From the NCBI GenBank assembly GCA_039033855.1, contig JBCCBV010000002.1, positions 245,535-309,534 of the forward strand: DNA of 64,000 bases, written 5' to 3'. Positions 9,472-16,917 of this stretch are shown piece after piece. Position 1 is the stretch's first letter; every line of letters starts with the position of its first letter. This DNA is from JBCCBV01 sp039033855 (GTDB lineage Bacteria > Planctomycetota > Phycisphaerae > Phycisphaerales > Phycisphaeraceae). Made by a program: the position numbers and the translations under genes. The notes under the pieces are model-generated. The model did no database searches, had not been told where the DNA came from, and worked only from the letters and a program-made list of their open reading frames with translations.

Positions 9472-9598
9472 CGAAACACACCATGCAGGCGGGACCGCAG
9501 GCGCAACAGCAGCGCCCGCGACGGCCCGGCAATGTAACAGACCGCCCCCGCAACGGGTTCCTTCGTTGTACCGCCCCCGCCCAAGCGCCGAAAACCGT

Positions 9599-9934
9599 TC
9601 AGAAACCCCCGGCCGACACGTCCACCCCGATCAGCACCCCGGTGTAAGGCACGCCGTCGTGCGCACGCACGTCCTCGGTGTCGCCCAGGCTGTCGGGCTC
9701 GCTCGGCGCCGTGCCCAACCCGGCCGCCGGCTCCAGCCCGGCCGCCCGCCAAGCCGCGCTCGCCCGTGGGGCCTCCCACGCCCCGGCCGAGGTCGGCCGA
9801 CGATCCGTCACGAACAGCAGCCATGCGATCATCCCCGCCGCAATCGCCGCGTCGATCCACCGGCTGCGACGCTGCACCACCGACGCGGGGTCTGCCTGAC
9901 GCGGTTCGGGTTGGGGCACGGTTCGCTTACGCAT
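9599..9934 (-). CDS. Small single-pass membrane protein near pilT
   Basis: A 111-residue protein if started at the ATG at 9934, which has an AGGAGGAG element about 18 bases upstream (longer than usual spacing). It has one membrane segment, WIDAAIAAGMIAWLLFVTD, near residues 26-44. It ends in a short extracytoplasmic domain ending TGVLIGVDVSAGGF. The frame stays open further upstream, but that sequence is low-complexity and likely non-coding. It lies 127 bp before pilT on the same strand and may be part of that pilus locus. No family recognised. Confidence 0.5.
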   Translation of the reverse strand: MRKRTVPQPEPRQADPASVVQRRSRWIDAAIAAGMIAWLLFVTDRRPTSAGAWEAPRASAAWRAAGLEPAAGLGTAPSEPDSLGDTEDVRAHDGVPYTGVLIGVDVSAGGF

Positions 9935-10053
9935 CGTGTGGGCCGAGCAAGCTCCTCCTGCGCAAGATCGGCCAGAACCACCGCCAACATTGACGCCCGC
10001 GCCTTTCCGGACCCGGCCCGCCCACGCATACGGCTGATACGCTCGCGCCCGCC

Positions 10054-12312
10054 ATGCCCGACGCGCCCGCCCCATCCCCCCGCGATCCCCACCGCGTCGC
10101 CCTGCCCGGGCCCGAGGTGCCCACCCCCGCCGCGCTCGCCGGTTTGATCGACCGCGAATGGCTCCTGACCGACGGCCAAGGCGGCTTTGCCATGGGGTCC
10201 GCCGCCGGCGCCAACACCCGGCGGTACCACGGCCTGCTGGTCGCCGCCACGCAGCCGCCCGTCGGCCGGGTCGTCCTGCTCAGCCAGACCTTCGACCGCC
10301 TCGAACTCCGTTACCCCGATCCGCCCAAGACACACGCCGAACCCGACGCGGAGCCTGAAACCGCTACCGAGGTCGTCGAGTGGTCCACCTGCCTGTTTCA
10401 GGGCGCGTCTCACAACCACGGCGCCGTCCCCCTCGCCGCCCCGCAGGGCTGGACCAGGCTCGCTCGATTCGAGGTCGGCCTCGACGCCGTGTGGACCTAC
10501 CACGCCCAGACCCGCGCCGGCCGGCTCACCCTCACCCGACGGCTGGTCCGCACGCCCGGCCGGCCCGCCTGCCAACTCATCTATCGCGTCACCGGCCTCG
10601 ACCCGGACGCAGGCGCCGTGGCCACCCTCCGCATCGCCCCGCTCCTGGCGATGCGCGACTTCCACCACCTGGCCTCCGAGCACGACCCCACGCCGATCGC
10701 CGCCGATATCGACGCCGCCGAAGCGCCCGCGCGCATCACCGCCCGGCGTGGCGCACTCGCCTGCACCCTTTCTGCCCAACACGCCCGCTTCGACCCGGGG
10801 CCCGACTGGTGGCGGCGCGTCTGGTACCCCGTCGAAACCCGCCGGGGCCAGGACGACCACGAAGACCTCTACAAGCCCGGCGCCTTCGTATCCGACGCCG
10901 AGCCCGGCGCCGCGATCCTCGAGCTCACCCTGAACGCATCGCTCGGAGATTCTCCAGAACAAGAGCCCAATCCCGACGCCGCCCTGGCCGAGCGCCGGTC
11001 ACGGATCGAATGCCACGCCCAAGCCCTCGGCACCGACGCGGGCGACCCCGACCCGCGCACGCCTGCGCTGCTGGCCCGCGCCGCGGACGACTTCGTAGCG
11101 CCCCGGGTCATGACCTTCGCCGGGCGTAAATGCAAGCTGTCCACCGTGATGGCCGGCTACCCCTGGTTCGCCGACTGGGGGCGCGACGCGTTCATCGCCC
11201 TGCCCGGGCTGCTGCTCGCCACGGGCCGGCACGACCAGGCCAAGGCCGTGCTCCTCGCCTACGCCGCCGCGCAGCGCAACGGGCTCTTGCCCAACCGATT
11301 CGACGACGAAAACCCCGACCACGCCGACTACAACACCCTCGACGCGCCCCTGTGGTATCTGCACAGCGCCATCGCCTACGCCGACGCCGCCTGCGACGGC
11401 GCGATGCCCGACTGGCTGGCCGACGCCTGCCTGCGCACCGTCGACGCGTTCGCGCAAGGCGTCGAGATCGAAACCCACATGGGCCCGCCCGCCTACGCCT
11501 ACGTCGGGACCGACGGGCTGGTCTGCGCAGGTCATCGACAGTCGCAGCTCACCTGGATGGACGCCGCCGCCGACGGCGTCGTGTTCACCCCCCGCCACGG
11601 CCGGGCCGTCGAGATCAACGCCTTATGGGGCCACGGCACCTCCGGCCTGGCCGAGCGGTTGTCCGCCGACCGCCCAAACGACGCCGAGCGCTGCCGCGCA
11701 CACGCCGACGCCTGTCGGGCCTCGTTCACCCAGACCTTCGTAAGGCCCGACGGGCTTGGGCTGTACGACCACCTGCCCAACGACGGCCCGCCGTGCCCCG
11801 CCATTCGATCGAACCAGGTCTTCACGCTGTCGCTGGCGCGCAGCCCGCTCGAAGCGGATCAAAAACCTCACGTTCTTGAGATTGTCCGAAAGCACCTGCT
11901 CACGCAGTCGGGGTTGCGCACGCTCTCTCCGGAGGACCCCGACTACCACCCGCGCTACGCCGGCCCACCGTTCGAGCGCGACGCCGCCTACCACCGCGGG
12001 ACGATCTGGCCCTGGTTGATCGGCCCCTACGCCGAGGCCGTGCTCCGCGTTGGCGGGTTTGCTCCAGACTCCCGGCAAGCCGCGCGACGAGCGATCACTC
12101 CGCTGCTCGCGGGCCTGTCCGGGCCGGGAGCTCGCGAAGTTCAAGAAGGTCAAGGCGCGATCGCCCAGGTCCACGAGATCCACCAGGCCCAGACGGATGC
12201 GCTCGGCCGGCACCCCGCCCGCGGCTGCCCGGCCCAGGCCTGGTCGGTCGCCGAACTGGTTCGCGCCCGGGCCATGCTCCGCCACGACCGGCCGACCGAT
12301 TCGCCCATCTAA
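10054..12312 (+). CDS. Glycogen debranching enzyme (amylo-alpha-1,6-glucosidase family)
   Basis: A 752-residue protein that matches the bacterial two-domain debranching enzyme. The N-terminal domain starts EWLLTDGQGGFAMGSAAGANTRRYHGLL, the signature of the GDE_N family. The C-terminal alpha/alpha barrel of GH133 type shows GYPWFADWGRDAFIALPGL near 365 and the closing EIHQAQTDALGRHPARGCPAQAWSVAE. The enzyme hydrolyses alpha-1,6 branch points of glycogen in the cytoplasm. The patch at 10950-10967 (GDSPEQEP) is AT-richer than the gene and sits in a variable loop. The gene is alone: its neighbours on both sides are on the other strand. Confidence 0.92.
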   Translation: MPDAPAPSPRDPHRVALPGPEVPTPAALAGLIDREWLLTDGQGGFAMGSAAGANTRRYHGLLVAATQPPVGRVVLLSQTFDRLELRYPDPPKTHAEPDAEPETATEVVEWSTCLFQGASHNHGAVPLAAPQGWTRLARFEVGLDAVWTYHAQTRAGRLTLTRRLVRTPGRPACQLIYRVTGLDPDAGAVATLRIAPLLAMRDFHHLASEHDPTPIAADIDAAEAPARITARRGALACTLSAQHARFDPGPDWWRRVWYPVETRRGQDDHEDLYKPGAFVSDAEPGAAILELTLNASLGDSPEQEPNPDAALAERRSRIECHAQALGTDAGDPDPRTPALLARAADDFVAPRVMTFAGRKCKLSTVMAGYPWFADWGRDAFIALPGLLLATGRHDQAKAVLLAYAAAQRNGLLPNRFDDENPDHADYNTLDAPLWYLHSAIAYADAACDGAMPDWLADACLRTVDAFAQGVEIETHMGPPAYAYVGTDGLVCAGHRQSQLTWMDAAADGVVFTPRHGRAVEINALWGHGTSGLAERLSADRPNDAERCRAHADACRASFTQTFVRPDGLGLYDHLPNDGPPCPAIRSNQVFTLSLARSPLEADQKPHVLEIVRKHLLTQSGLRTLSPEDPDYHPRYAGPPFERDAAYHRGTIWPWLIGPYAEAVLRVGGFAPDSRQAARRAITPLLAGLSGPGAREVQEGQGAIAQVHEIHQAQTDALGRHPARGCPAQAWSVAELVRARAMLRHDRPTDSPI

Positions 12313-12423
12313 CCCCCGGGACCCCACACCCCGGACATCGAAACCCCGCAAGTCGGCCGGATCAACGGCCTGCCGGGCCCTCAACACCGGACACGCCGGG
12401 CGCCTCGGTCGCACCGCGCACCG

Positions 12424-12441
12424 GCCGTGCGCGCGCACGGC
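12424..12441. terminator. 18-bp perfect palindrome between convergent genes
   Basis: GCCGTGCGC followed directly by its reverse complement GCGCACGGC. It lies in the 158-bp gap where the debranching-enzyme gene and the repressor gene converge. No T-run follows on either strand, so a factor-independent terminator is possible but not proven. Confidence 0.35.
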
Positions 12442-12470
12442 GCCGACCCCGCCCCCGCAGCGGATGCCTC

Positions 12471-13619
12471 TCACAAACGCGAGAGCTTCCACACCGCCCG
12501 GAACAGCCCGGCCACCTGCTCGCGCGGCAGCTCGCGCACCGGGTATCGAGGGTTGATCGGCTCGAGCCGAATGACCCCGCGATCTTCGTCCAGGCGGACC
12601 CGCTTGAACGTGGTTTCGTGGTCCGGTTCAAGCCGGGCGAAGCAGTCGCACCCGTCGACCACGTCGGCCAAAGGCGAAAAGATGACCAGGTCCCCCTCGC
12701 GATACACAGGCTCCATCGAATCGCCCGTCACCCGGGCGGCGAACGCGTCGGGGTCGTCCATGCCCGGCGGCGCCGGCGCCGTGGCGTCCGCCGACCGAGC
12801 GGGGTACCCCAAGTCGGTGAAATCTGCGGGATGTCCCGCGGCCACCTTGTTGATGAGCGGCGTCGAACCCACCGGCCCGAGCCACGACGCGCCGTCTTCG
12901 ACCCCCGGACCGCCCGATTCGGTGGGTCGCACGCCACGGCGGGCAGGCTGCCCCGGTCGCGCAGACGGGCTAGCCAGATGTCCCGATGAATCGTCGTCTG
13001 CATCCAAGGTTTGGCCGGCATCAGGGGCCGCTTCCGCATCCCCGGCCTCGACCGAAGGATCGCCCCCCGCCAACACCGAGTCGATCCGCGTCTTGAGCTG
13101 CCCCGACCGGTACAGCCGGTCGAGCGCCGAGCCGCCCTGCTCGCCCCCCCGCGCCGACGCCCCCCGCAGCCACGCCGCGAGCGCACGGCCGCGCTCGGCC
13201 TGGTCGCGCAACCGCTCCGCCTCGCTCCGCACCCCGCGGCCCGCCCGGGCCCACTCCGCGGCGCGCCCCAGCGCCTGGGCGTCCATCCCCAGCGCCCCCG
13301 CCAACCCCATGAGCACCTTCTTCGAAGGCGGGTTCGACACCCGCCCGCGCTCGATCATCGACAAATAGCTCGGCGTCAGCCCGGCCCGCTCGGCGGCCTG
13401 CACCAGCGTCCAACCGAGCTCCCGCCGACGTTCGCGCAGCCAACCGCCGAGCAACTCGCCATCCCCCGGACGCTCCCCCGGACGCTCCCCCGGACTCTCC
13501 CCAGGACCCCCCGGAACTCCCTCAGAAGGCCCCTCGGGGGGCCCCTCCACCGCCCCATCGCGTGAATCAGGGTTCCCCCTACGAGCGCCGCCCGGTTTGC
13601 CGGAAGTTTCAATATCCAT
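12471..13619 (-). CDS. CI/LexA-like repressor: XRE helix-turn-helix plus S24 self-cleavage domain
   Basis: A 382-residue transcription repressor. An XRE-type HTH (LGWTLVQAAERAGLTPSYLSMIERG) lies near residues 60-95. A helical and proline-rich linker follows, then an S24/LexA-type peptidase domain. The cleavage region NKVAAGHPADF (Ala-Gly bond) is near 260, the nucleophile is in VTGDSMEPVYREGDL near 300, and the general-base Lys is in TFKRVRLDE near 335. All three parts needed for RecA-stimulated autocleavage are present. The chosen ATG at 13619 has AGAGG 8 bases upstream; an ATG at 13664 is the alternative. The gene is divergent from the terminase operon, as CI is in phages. A Pro/Gly-rich stretch near residue 35 comes from 12-bp repeats. 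Confidence 0.88.
   Translation of the reverse strand: MDIETSGKPGGARRGNPDSRDGAVEGPPEGPSEGVPGGPGESPGERPGERPGDGELLGGWLRERRRELGWTLVQAAERAGLTPSYLSMIERGRVSNPPSKKVLMGLAGALGMDAQALGRAAEWARAGRGVRSEAERLRDQAERGRALAAWLRGASARGGEQGGSALDRLYRSGQLKTRIDSVLAGGDPSVEAGDAEAAPDAGQTLDADDDSSGHLASPSARPGQPARRGVRPTESGGPGVEDGASWLGPVGSTPLINKVAAGHPADFTDLGYPARSADATAPAPPGMDDPDAFAARVTGDSMEPVYREGDLVIFSPLADVVDGCDCFARLEPDHETTFKRVRLDEDRGVIRLEPINPRYPVRELPREQVAGLFRAVWKLSRL
13462..13518. repeat. Tandem CCCCCGGACGCT-type repeat inside repressor gene
   Basis: About three 12-bp units of CCCCCGGACGCT, then decayed units, encoding Pro/Gly/Glu residues in the repressor's N-terminal linker. It belongs to the dispersed TTCCGGGGG-type family seen elsewhere in the window. 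Confidence 0.6.
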
Positions 13620-13624
13620 TGAAA
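13607..13624. promoter_or_regulatory. Candidate operator: TTTCAATATCCATTGAAA
   Basis: A perfect 7-bp inverted repeat with a 4-base centre. It overlaps the preferred start codon of the repressor gene and sits just upstream of the -35-like box of the divergent operon. It is AT-rich in a GC-rich region. Position and symmetry suit binding by the dimeric HTH repressor (autoregulation), but only one copy was seen. Confidence 0.45.
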
Positions 13625-13630
13625 ATCCTC

Positions 13631-13659
13631 TTGCATCTCTCTCCAGCTCCGAAGACAAT
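13631..13659 (+). promoter_or_regulatory. Candidate promoter for the HTH-terminase operon
   Basis: TTGCAT, 17 bases, GACAAT, a reasonable sigma-70-type pair. It lies in the 101-bp gap upstream of the first operon gene at 13721 and directly beside the palindrome at 13607-13624. The leader would be about 55 bases and ends in GGGAG as ribosome binding site inside a 12-bp palindrome (13710-13721). Confidence 0.45.
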
Positions 13660-13720
13660 CGCATTCCAACATCCTAACAAGTACCGATCATTTGGCTAGC
13701 CTGAACTTCTGGGAGCTCCC

Positions 13721-14155
13721 ATGGCCAACCCCTTGCCCGTCGCGGTCGCCGCCGCCACCGTCGCCGATGTCCACCGTCGGCGATCCCGACGCCTGGCCGT
13801 CGAAACCCTCCTCGAACGCGCCCAGCACCTGCCCGAACCCGACCGGATGCTCATGCACCAGGTCTACGCCCAGGGCCTGTCCATCGCCCGCGTCGCCCAC
13901 GCCACCGGCCGGCACCCACGCACGCTTCAACGCCACGCCGAACGCCTGGTCCGACGCATGCGCTCGCGTTCGTTCCAGTTCATCGCCCAGCACCTGGACC
14001 TGCTGCCCCGCGACCTCCAGCCCGTCGCCCGGGCCCGCTTCCTGCACGGCCTGAGCCTCCGCGACATCGCCCGCCAGTCCCGCCTGAGCCTCCACAAGGT
14101 CCGCACCCGTGTCCACACCCTCGAAACCCTTATCCGTGCCGGCGCCCTGGTCTGA
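13721..14155 (+). CDS. Small regulator with two sigma-70 region 4-like helix-turn-helix units
   Basis: A 144-residue basic protein. Two similar units are visible: residues about 33-78 (LPEPDRMLMHQVYAQGLS then RTLQRHAERLVRRM) and about 88-135 (LPRDLQPVARARFLHGLS then HKVRTRVHTLETL). Each looks like sigma-70 region 4: Leu-Pro, then a helix, then an HTH. No sigma region 2 is present. It is the first gene of the six-gene operon and the likely activator or sigma-like regulator of it. The next gene begins 46 bp inside its 3' end. It could also be a DNA-binding component of packaging. Confidence 0.75.
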   Translation: MANPLPVAVAAATVADVHRRRSRRLAVETLLERAQHLPEPDRMLMHQVYAQGLSIARVAHATGRHPRTLQRHAERLVRRMRSRSFQFIAQHLDLLPRDLQPVARARFLHGLSLRDIARQSRLSLHKVRTRVHTLETLIRAGALV

Positions 14156-14915
14156 CCCGCCCGCGGTCGCCGTCGACCTCGGCCTGCGCGTCCGCTCGGC
14201 GGTCCGCGCGTCGCCCCGCGTGCTCGAAACCGCCACGCTCTTCGGCCTGGGCATCGACCAAGCGCAGACCCTCGAAATCCTGCCCCCGACCCGGCTGACC
14301 CTGCGGCCGCGCGAGCTGGTGTTCCTCACCGGGCCGTCGGGCTCGGGCAAGTCGTCTGTCCTCCGCCAAGTCCGCGCCGCGGCGCTCGCACAAGGCGCCG
14401 AGGTCTTCGAACCCGACGCCCCGGAAGCCCCGGAAGCCCCGGAATTCGCCCCCGACAACGCATCGTCCGACGCCCCGCCCGACGTGCCCCTGGTCGACGC
14501 CATGGGCGACGCGCCCCTCGACACCGTCCTGGGCTGGCTGGCCCTGGCCGGCCTGGCCGACGCCTTCGTCATGCTCCGCACCCCAAGCGAGCTGTCCGAC
14601 GGCCAACGGAAGCGCTTCGACCTCGCCCGCGCTTTCGCCCGGCTGCAGCAACACCTCGAACGACCCAAAGCGCCCGCCATCACGCCCCTGTTCCTGGCCG
14701 ATGAGTTCGGCGCCACGCTCGACCGCACCACCGCCATGGGCCTGGCCCGCGCGGCCCGCAAACTCTCGCGCCAAACCCCCGCGTGCTTCGTCCTGGCCAC
14801 CAGCCACGACGACCTGCTCGAACCCCTCGACCCCGACGTGCTTCTGGACAAAGGCCTGGGCAGCGAGCTCCACCTGCTGCAGCGCGCAGCGCCCCCGCCG
14901 AGCCGCCCCGCGTGA
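14109..14915 (+). CDS. ABC-class ATPase (COG2401-like, stand-alone)
   Basis: A 268-residue soluble ATPase. Walker A GPSGSGKSS is near 75, the ABC signature LSDGQRKRFDLARAF near 160, the Walker B LFLADEFGA near 195, and a switch histidine in ATSHDD near 230. There is no membrane partner, so transport is unlikely. The archaeal/phage family COG2401 is known as an ABC ATPase fused to an acetyltransferase domain; here the ATPase gene is followed by a separate acyltransferase gene with a 4-base overlap, so I infer a split version of that pair. GTG at 14109 is chosen; GTG at 14136 is possible. The EPDAPEAPEAPEFAPD loop (14419-14444) is a 9-bp tandem repeat. Confidence 0.82.
   Translation: MSTPSKPLSVPAPWSDPPAVAVDLGLRVRSAVRASPRVLETATLFGLGIDQAQTLEILPPTRLTLRPRELVFLTGPSGSGKSSVLRQVRAAALAQGAEVFEPDAPEAPEAPEFAPDNASSDAPPDVPLVDAMGDAPLDTVLGWLALAGLADAFVMLRTPSELSDGQRKRFDLARAFARLQQHLERPKAPAITPLFLADEFGATLDRTTAMGLARAARKLSRQTPACFVLATSHDDLLEPLDPDVLLDKGLGSELHLLQRAAPPPSRPA
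14419..14444. repeat. Nine-bp tandem repeat GCCCCGGAA x3 in the ATPase gene
   Basis: Three in-frame units encode the repeated Pro-Glu-Ala of the ATPase loop after Walker A. It is one of the dispersed CCCCGGAA/TTCCGGGG repeats. Confidence 0.6.
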
Positions 14916-15739
14916 CCTCCGCCCCCACCCTCGCCGAGCGTTTCCACCGGCTCCCCGCCCCGCACCCGGTGCTGGAGCGCCTGTCCCTGCGCGAAGCGGA
15001 CCTCGACGACTACCGCGCCCTGTCCCGCCATCACTACAAAGCCGACCTGCCCGCCACCTGCCTGCGCGCGCTTGCCTACACCGACCCGCACCCCACGGCG
15101 TACCAGCGCGCGGAACCCTCCGAATCAATCGAGAACGTTGGCGGACGCACCGTCGCCGTGCTGGTCGAATCCCTGCCGAGCCTCGCGTCGCGCATGCGCG
15201 ACCTGGCCACGGGCCGGCGCTACGCCGGCTGCCGGACCGTGAGCACCCGGGCCGCGCTGCTGAACCGCGAGGTCCGCTGCCTCAGCCGGGTGATCGTCGA
15301 TCCGCGCTACCGCGGCCTGGGCCTGGCGGCAGGGCTGGTCCGCCGGGCGCTCGACACCGCCCAAACGCCCTACACCGAGGCCATCGCCGCCATGGGCCGG
15401 GTGCACCCGTTCTTCGCCCGGGCCGGCATGACCGCTTATCACCGCCCGCGATTGGAGACCGACGCCCGCATCGACGCCGTGCTTCGCGCCGCCGGCCTCA
15501 CGCCCGCGGTTCTCGCCGACCTCGACCGCGCGATGGCGCACCTCGGCCAGATGCCCGCCGCCCAGCGCGACTGGCTCATCGCCGAGCTGCGCAAATGGCA
15601 CCGCCAGTCTTGCGGACGTTCTCGCATCCGTAAGCACGACCCGCGCGACCACCTTGCTCTCGTGCGCACCCGCCTGGGCCCGCCGCCCGTCTACTACCTG
15701 CGTCGAAACCCGATCGACCCCACCCCGGAGCCCGCATGA
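14912..15739 (+). CDS. GNAT-fold acyltransferase paired with the ABC ATPase
   Basis: A 275-residue protein begun at a GTG overlapping the ATPase stop (GTGA). The acetyl-CoA loop of the GNAT fold is visible near residues 124-140: SRVIVDPRYRGLGLAAGLV. It is followed by TEAIAAMGRVHPFFARAGM, a block that I associate with the acyltransferase half of COG2401. The last about 100 residues are basic (RKWHRQSCGRSRIRKH), which fits contact with nucleic acid. The phage Mu Mom protein shows that GNAT-fold proteins can modify DNA bases. By context I infer action on DNA, but the substrate is not shown. Residues near 70 (EPSESIENVGG) form an AT-richer insert. Confidence 0.82.
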   Translation: MTSAPTLAERFHRLPAPHPVLERLSLREADLDDYRALSRHHYKADLPATCLRALAYTDPHPTAYQRAEPSESIENVGGRTVAVLVESLPSLASRMRDLATGRRYAGCRTVSTRAALLNREVRCLSRVIVDPRYRGLGLAAGLVRRALDTAQTPYTEAIAAMGRVHPFFARAGMTAYHRPRLETDARIDAVLRAAGLTPAVLADLDRAMAHLGQMPAAQRDWLIAELRKWHRQSCGRSRIRKHDPRDHLALVRTRLGPPPVYYLRRNPIDPTPEPA

Positions 15740-16386
15740 CCGCACCGCCCCGCTGGGGCGCCCCCGTCGAGCTGCCGCTCGACCGGCTCGCGCCGCACCC
15801 CGACAACGCCAACCGCATGCCGGCCGAGCTGTTCGACAAACTCGTCGACCACCTCCGGCGTGACGACCGCTACCCGCCGCTCATCGTCCGGCCGGTCCCT
15901 CAACCCACACCGGCCCAACGTGACGACTCCAAACCCGGCCAAGCATCCCTTGCGGGGCCGACCCACCAGCTGCTCGACGGCCACCACCGCGCCCGGGCCC
16001 TCCAACAGCTCGGCCGTACCTCCGCCCACTGCGTGATCTGGGATGTCGACGACACCCAGGCCCTGGTCCTGCTGGCCACGCTCAACCGGCTGCAAGGCGA
16101 CGACGACCCCCGCAAACGCTCGGACCTGGTCGCCAAGCTGGCCGAGCAGATCGACGTGCCCGACCTCGCCGACCGGCTGCCCGAAGACGCCGAGCGCCTG
16201 CGACTGCTGCTCCGCGTCCGCCTGGCGCCGCCGCCGCCCGCCCCGCCCAAGCTCGCCGACGACCTGCCCGAACCCGTCTACTTCTTCCTGGCCCGCCCCG
16301 ACAAGAAACGCCTCGAAGACCGCCTGCGCCAACTCGGCCCCACGCGCGAAGCCGCCCTCATGCGCCTCCTGGACGTTCCCGCTTGA
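15736..16386 (+). CDS. ParB/Srx-like nuclease-fold protein
   Basis: A 216-residue protein starting on ATG overlapping the GNAT stop (ATGA). The N-terminal domain has the ParB pattern: LPLDRLAPHPDNANRM near 15-30, then IVRPV, then LLDGHHRARALQQLG near 80, where the GHHRxxA box replaces GxRRxxA of classic ParB. No HTH of the plasmid-partition type is evident, and no ParA gene is near. The C-terminal half is helical and charged. ParB-like proteins next to terminases are common in phages, where the fold can bind or cut DNA or use CTP. It most likely works with the ATPase and GNAT proteins. Confidence 0.85.
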   Translation: MTAPPRWGAPVELPLDRLAPHPDNANRMPAELFDKLVDHLRRDDRYPPLIVRPVPQPTPAQRDDSKPGQASLAGPTHQLLDGHHRARALQQLGRTSAHCVIWDVDDTQALVLLATLNRLQGDDDPRKRSDLVAKLAEQIDVPDLADRLPEDAERLRLLLRVRLAPPPPAPPKLADDLPEPVYFFLARPDKKRLEDRLRQLGPTREAALMRLLDVPA

Positions 16387-16910
16387 ATCAGAACGAACCC
16401 GACGACCCCAACGCACCGAACGCACCCGACAACCCCGCCGTCGAAGCCCAACCTTTGGACTCGCTACTGCTTGAGTTACTCGAGAACCGCGACGACCTTC
16501 CGGCCCTGGCCCGCAAGCTCGGGCTGTCGTTGTCCGAGCTCTCGTCGTGGATCGCCACCCCCGAGCACGCCGGCGCCGTGCAAGGCCTGTGCGCCCTGGC
16601 CGACGCCAAAGCAAGGCTGCGCCTGGGCGTGTACCGATTGTTCGCCGTAGACCACCTGGCCCAGCAGGCCTTCGGGCCGGCCGACGACGAAGGCGCCCCG
16701 CGATCCGACGAAACCCGACGCCGCGCCGCGGTCGAACTCCTCAAAGCCCGCCTCGACTGGGCCGACCCCGCCCCCGCCCACCGCGCCGGTCACGACGACA
16801 CGCCTTGGGAAGACGCCTTTGCCCGCCTGGCCCAGGCCCAGCGCCGGGCCGCCGAACACGCCGAACCTCCAAGCCCGCAAGTTCCGCCGAGCAACACGCC
16901 CGCCGCATGA
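16383..16910 (+). CDS. Terminase small subunit-like DNA-binding protein
   Basis: A 175-residue protein read from TTG overlapping the ParB-like stop (TTGA). Residues about 25-65 form a candidate HTH (LLLELLENRDDLPALARKLGLSLSELSSWI), followed by a long helix (ADAKARLRLGVYRLFAVDHL) suited for oligomer formation. Both are typical of small terminases, which recognise the packaging site. The gene directly precedes the large terminase with a 7-bp gap. There is no sequence signature strong enough without the context. A ribosome binding site is not evident, so translation is probably coupled. Confidence 0.72.
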   Translation: MNQNEPDDPNAPNAPDNPAVEAQPLDSLLLELLENRDDLPALARKLGLSLSELSSWIATPEHAGAVQGLCALADAKARLRLGVYRLFAVDHLAQQAFGPADDEGAPRSDETRRRAAVELLKARLDWADPAPAHRAGHDDTPWEDAFARLAQAQRRAAEHAEPPSPQVPPSNTPAA

Positions 16911-16917
16911 GCGCTGT

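Noticed and set aside
14109..14915. ABC ATPase as part of a transporter
   Set aside because: No permease in the operon; neighbours are DNA-related; the motif layout fits a soluble ABC-class ATPase.
15736..16386. ParB-like gene as a chromosome or plasmid partition gene
   Set aside because: No ParA gene, no parS-like palindromes noticed, no partition-type HTH; operon context is packaging.
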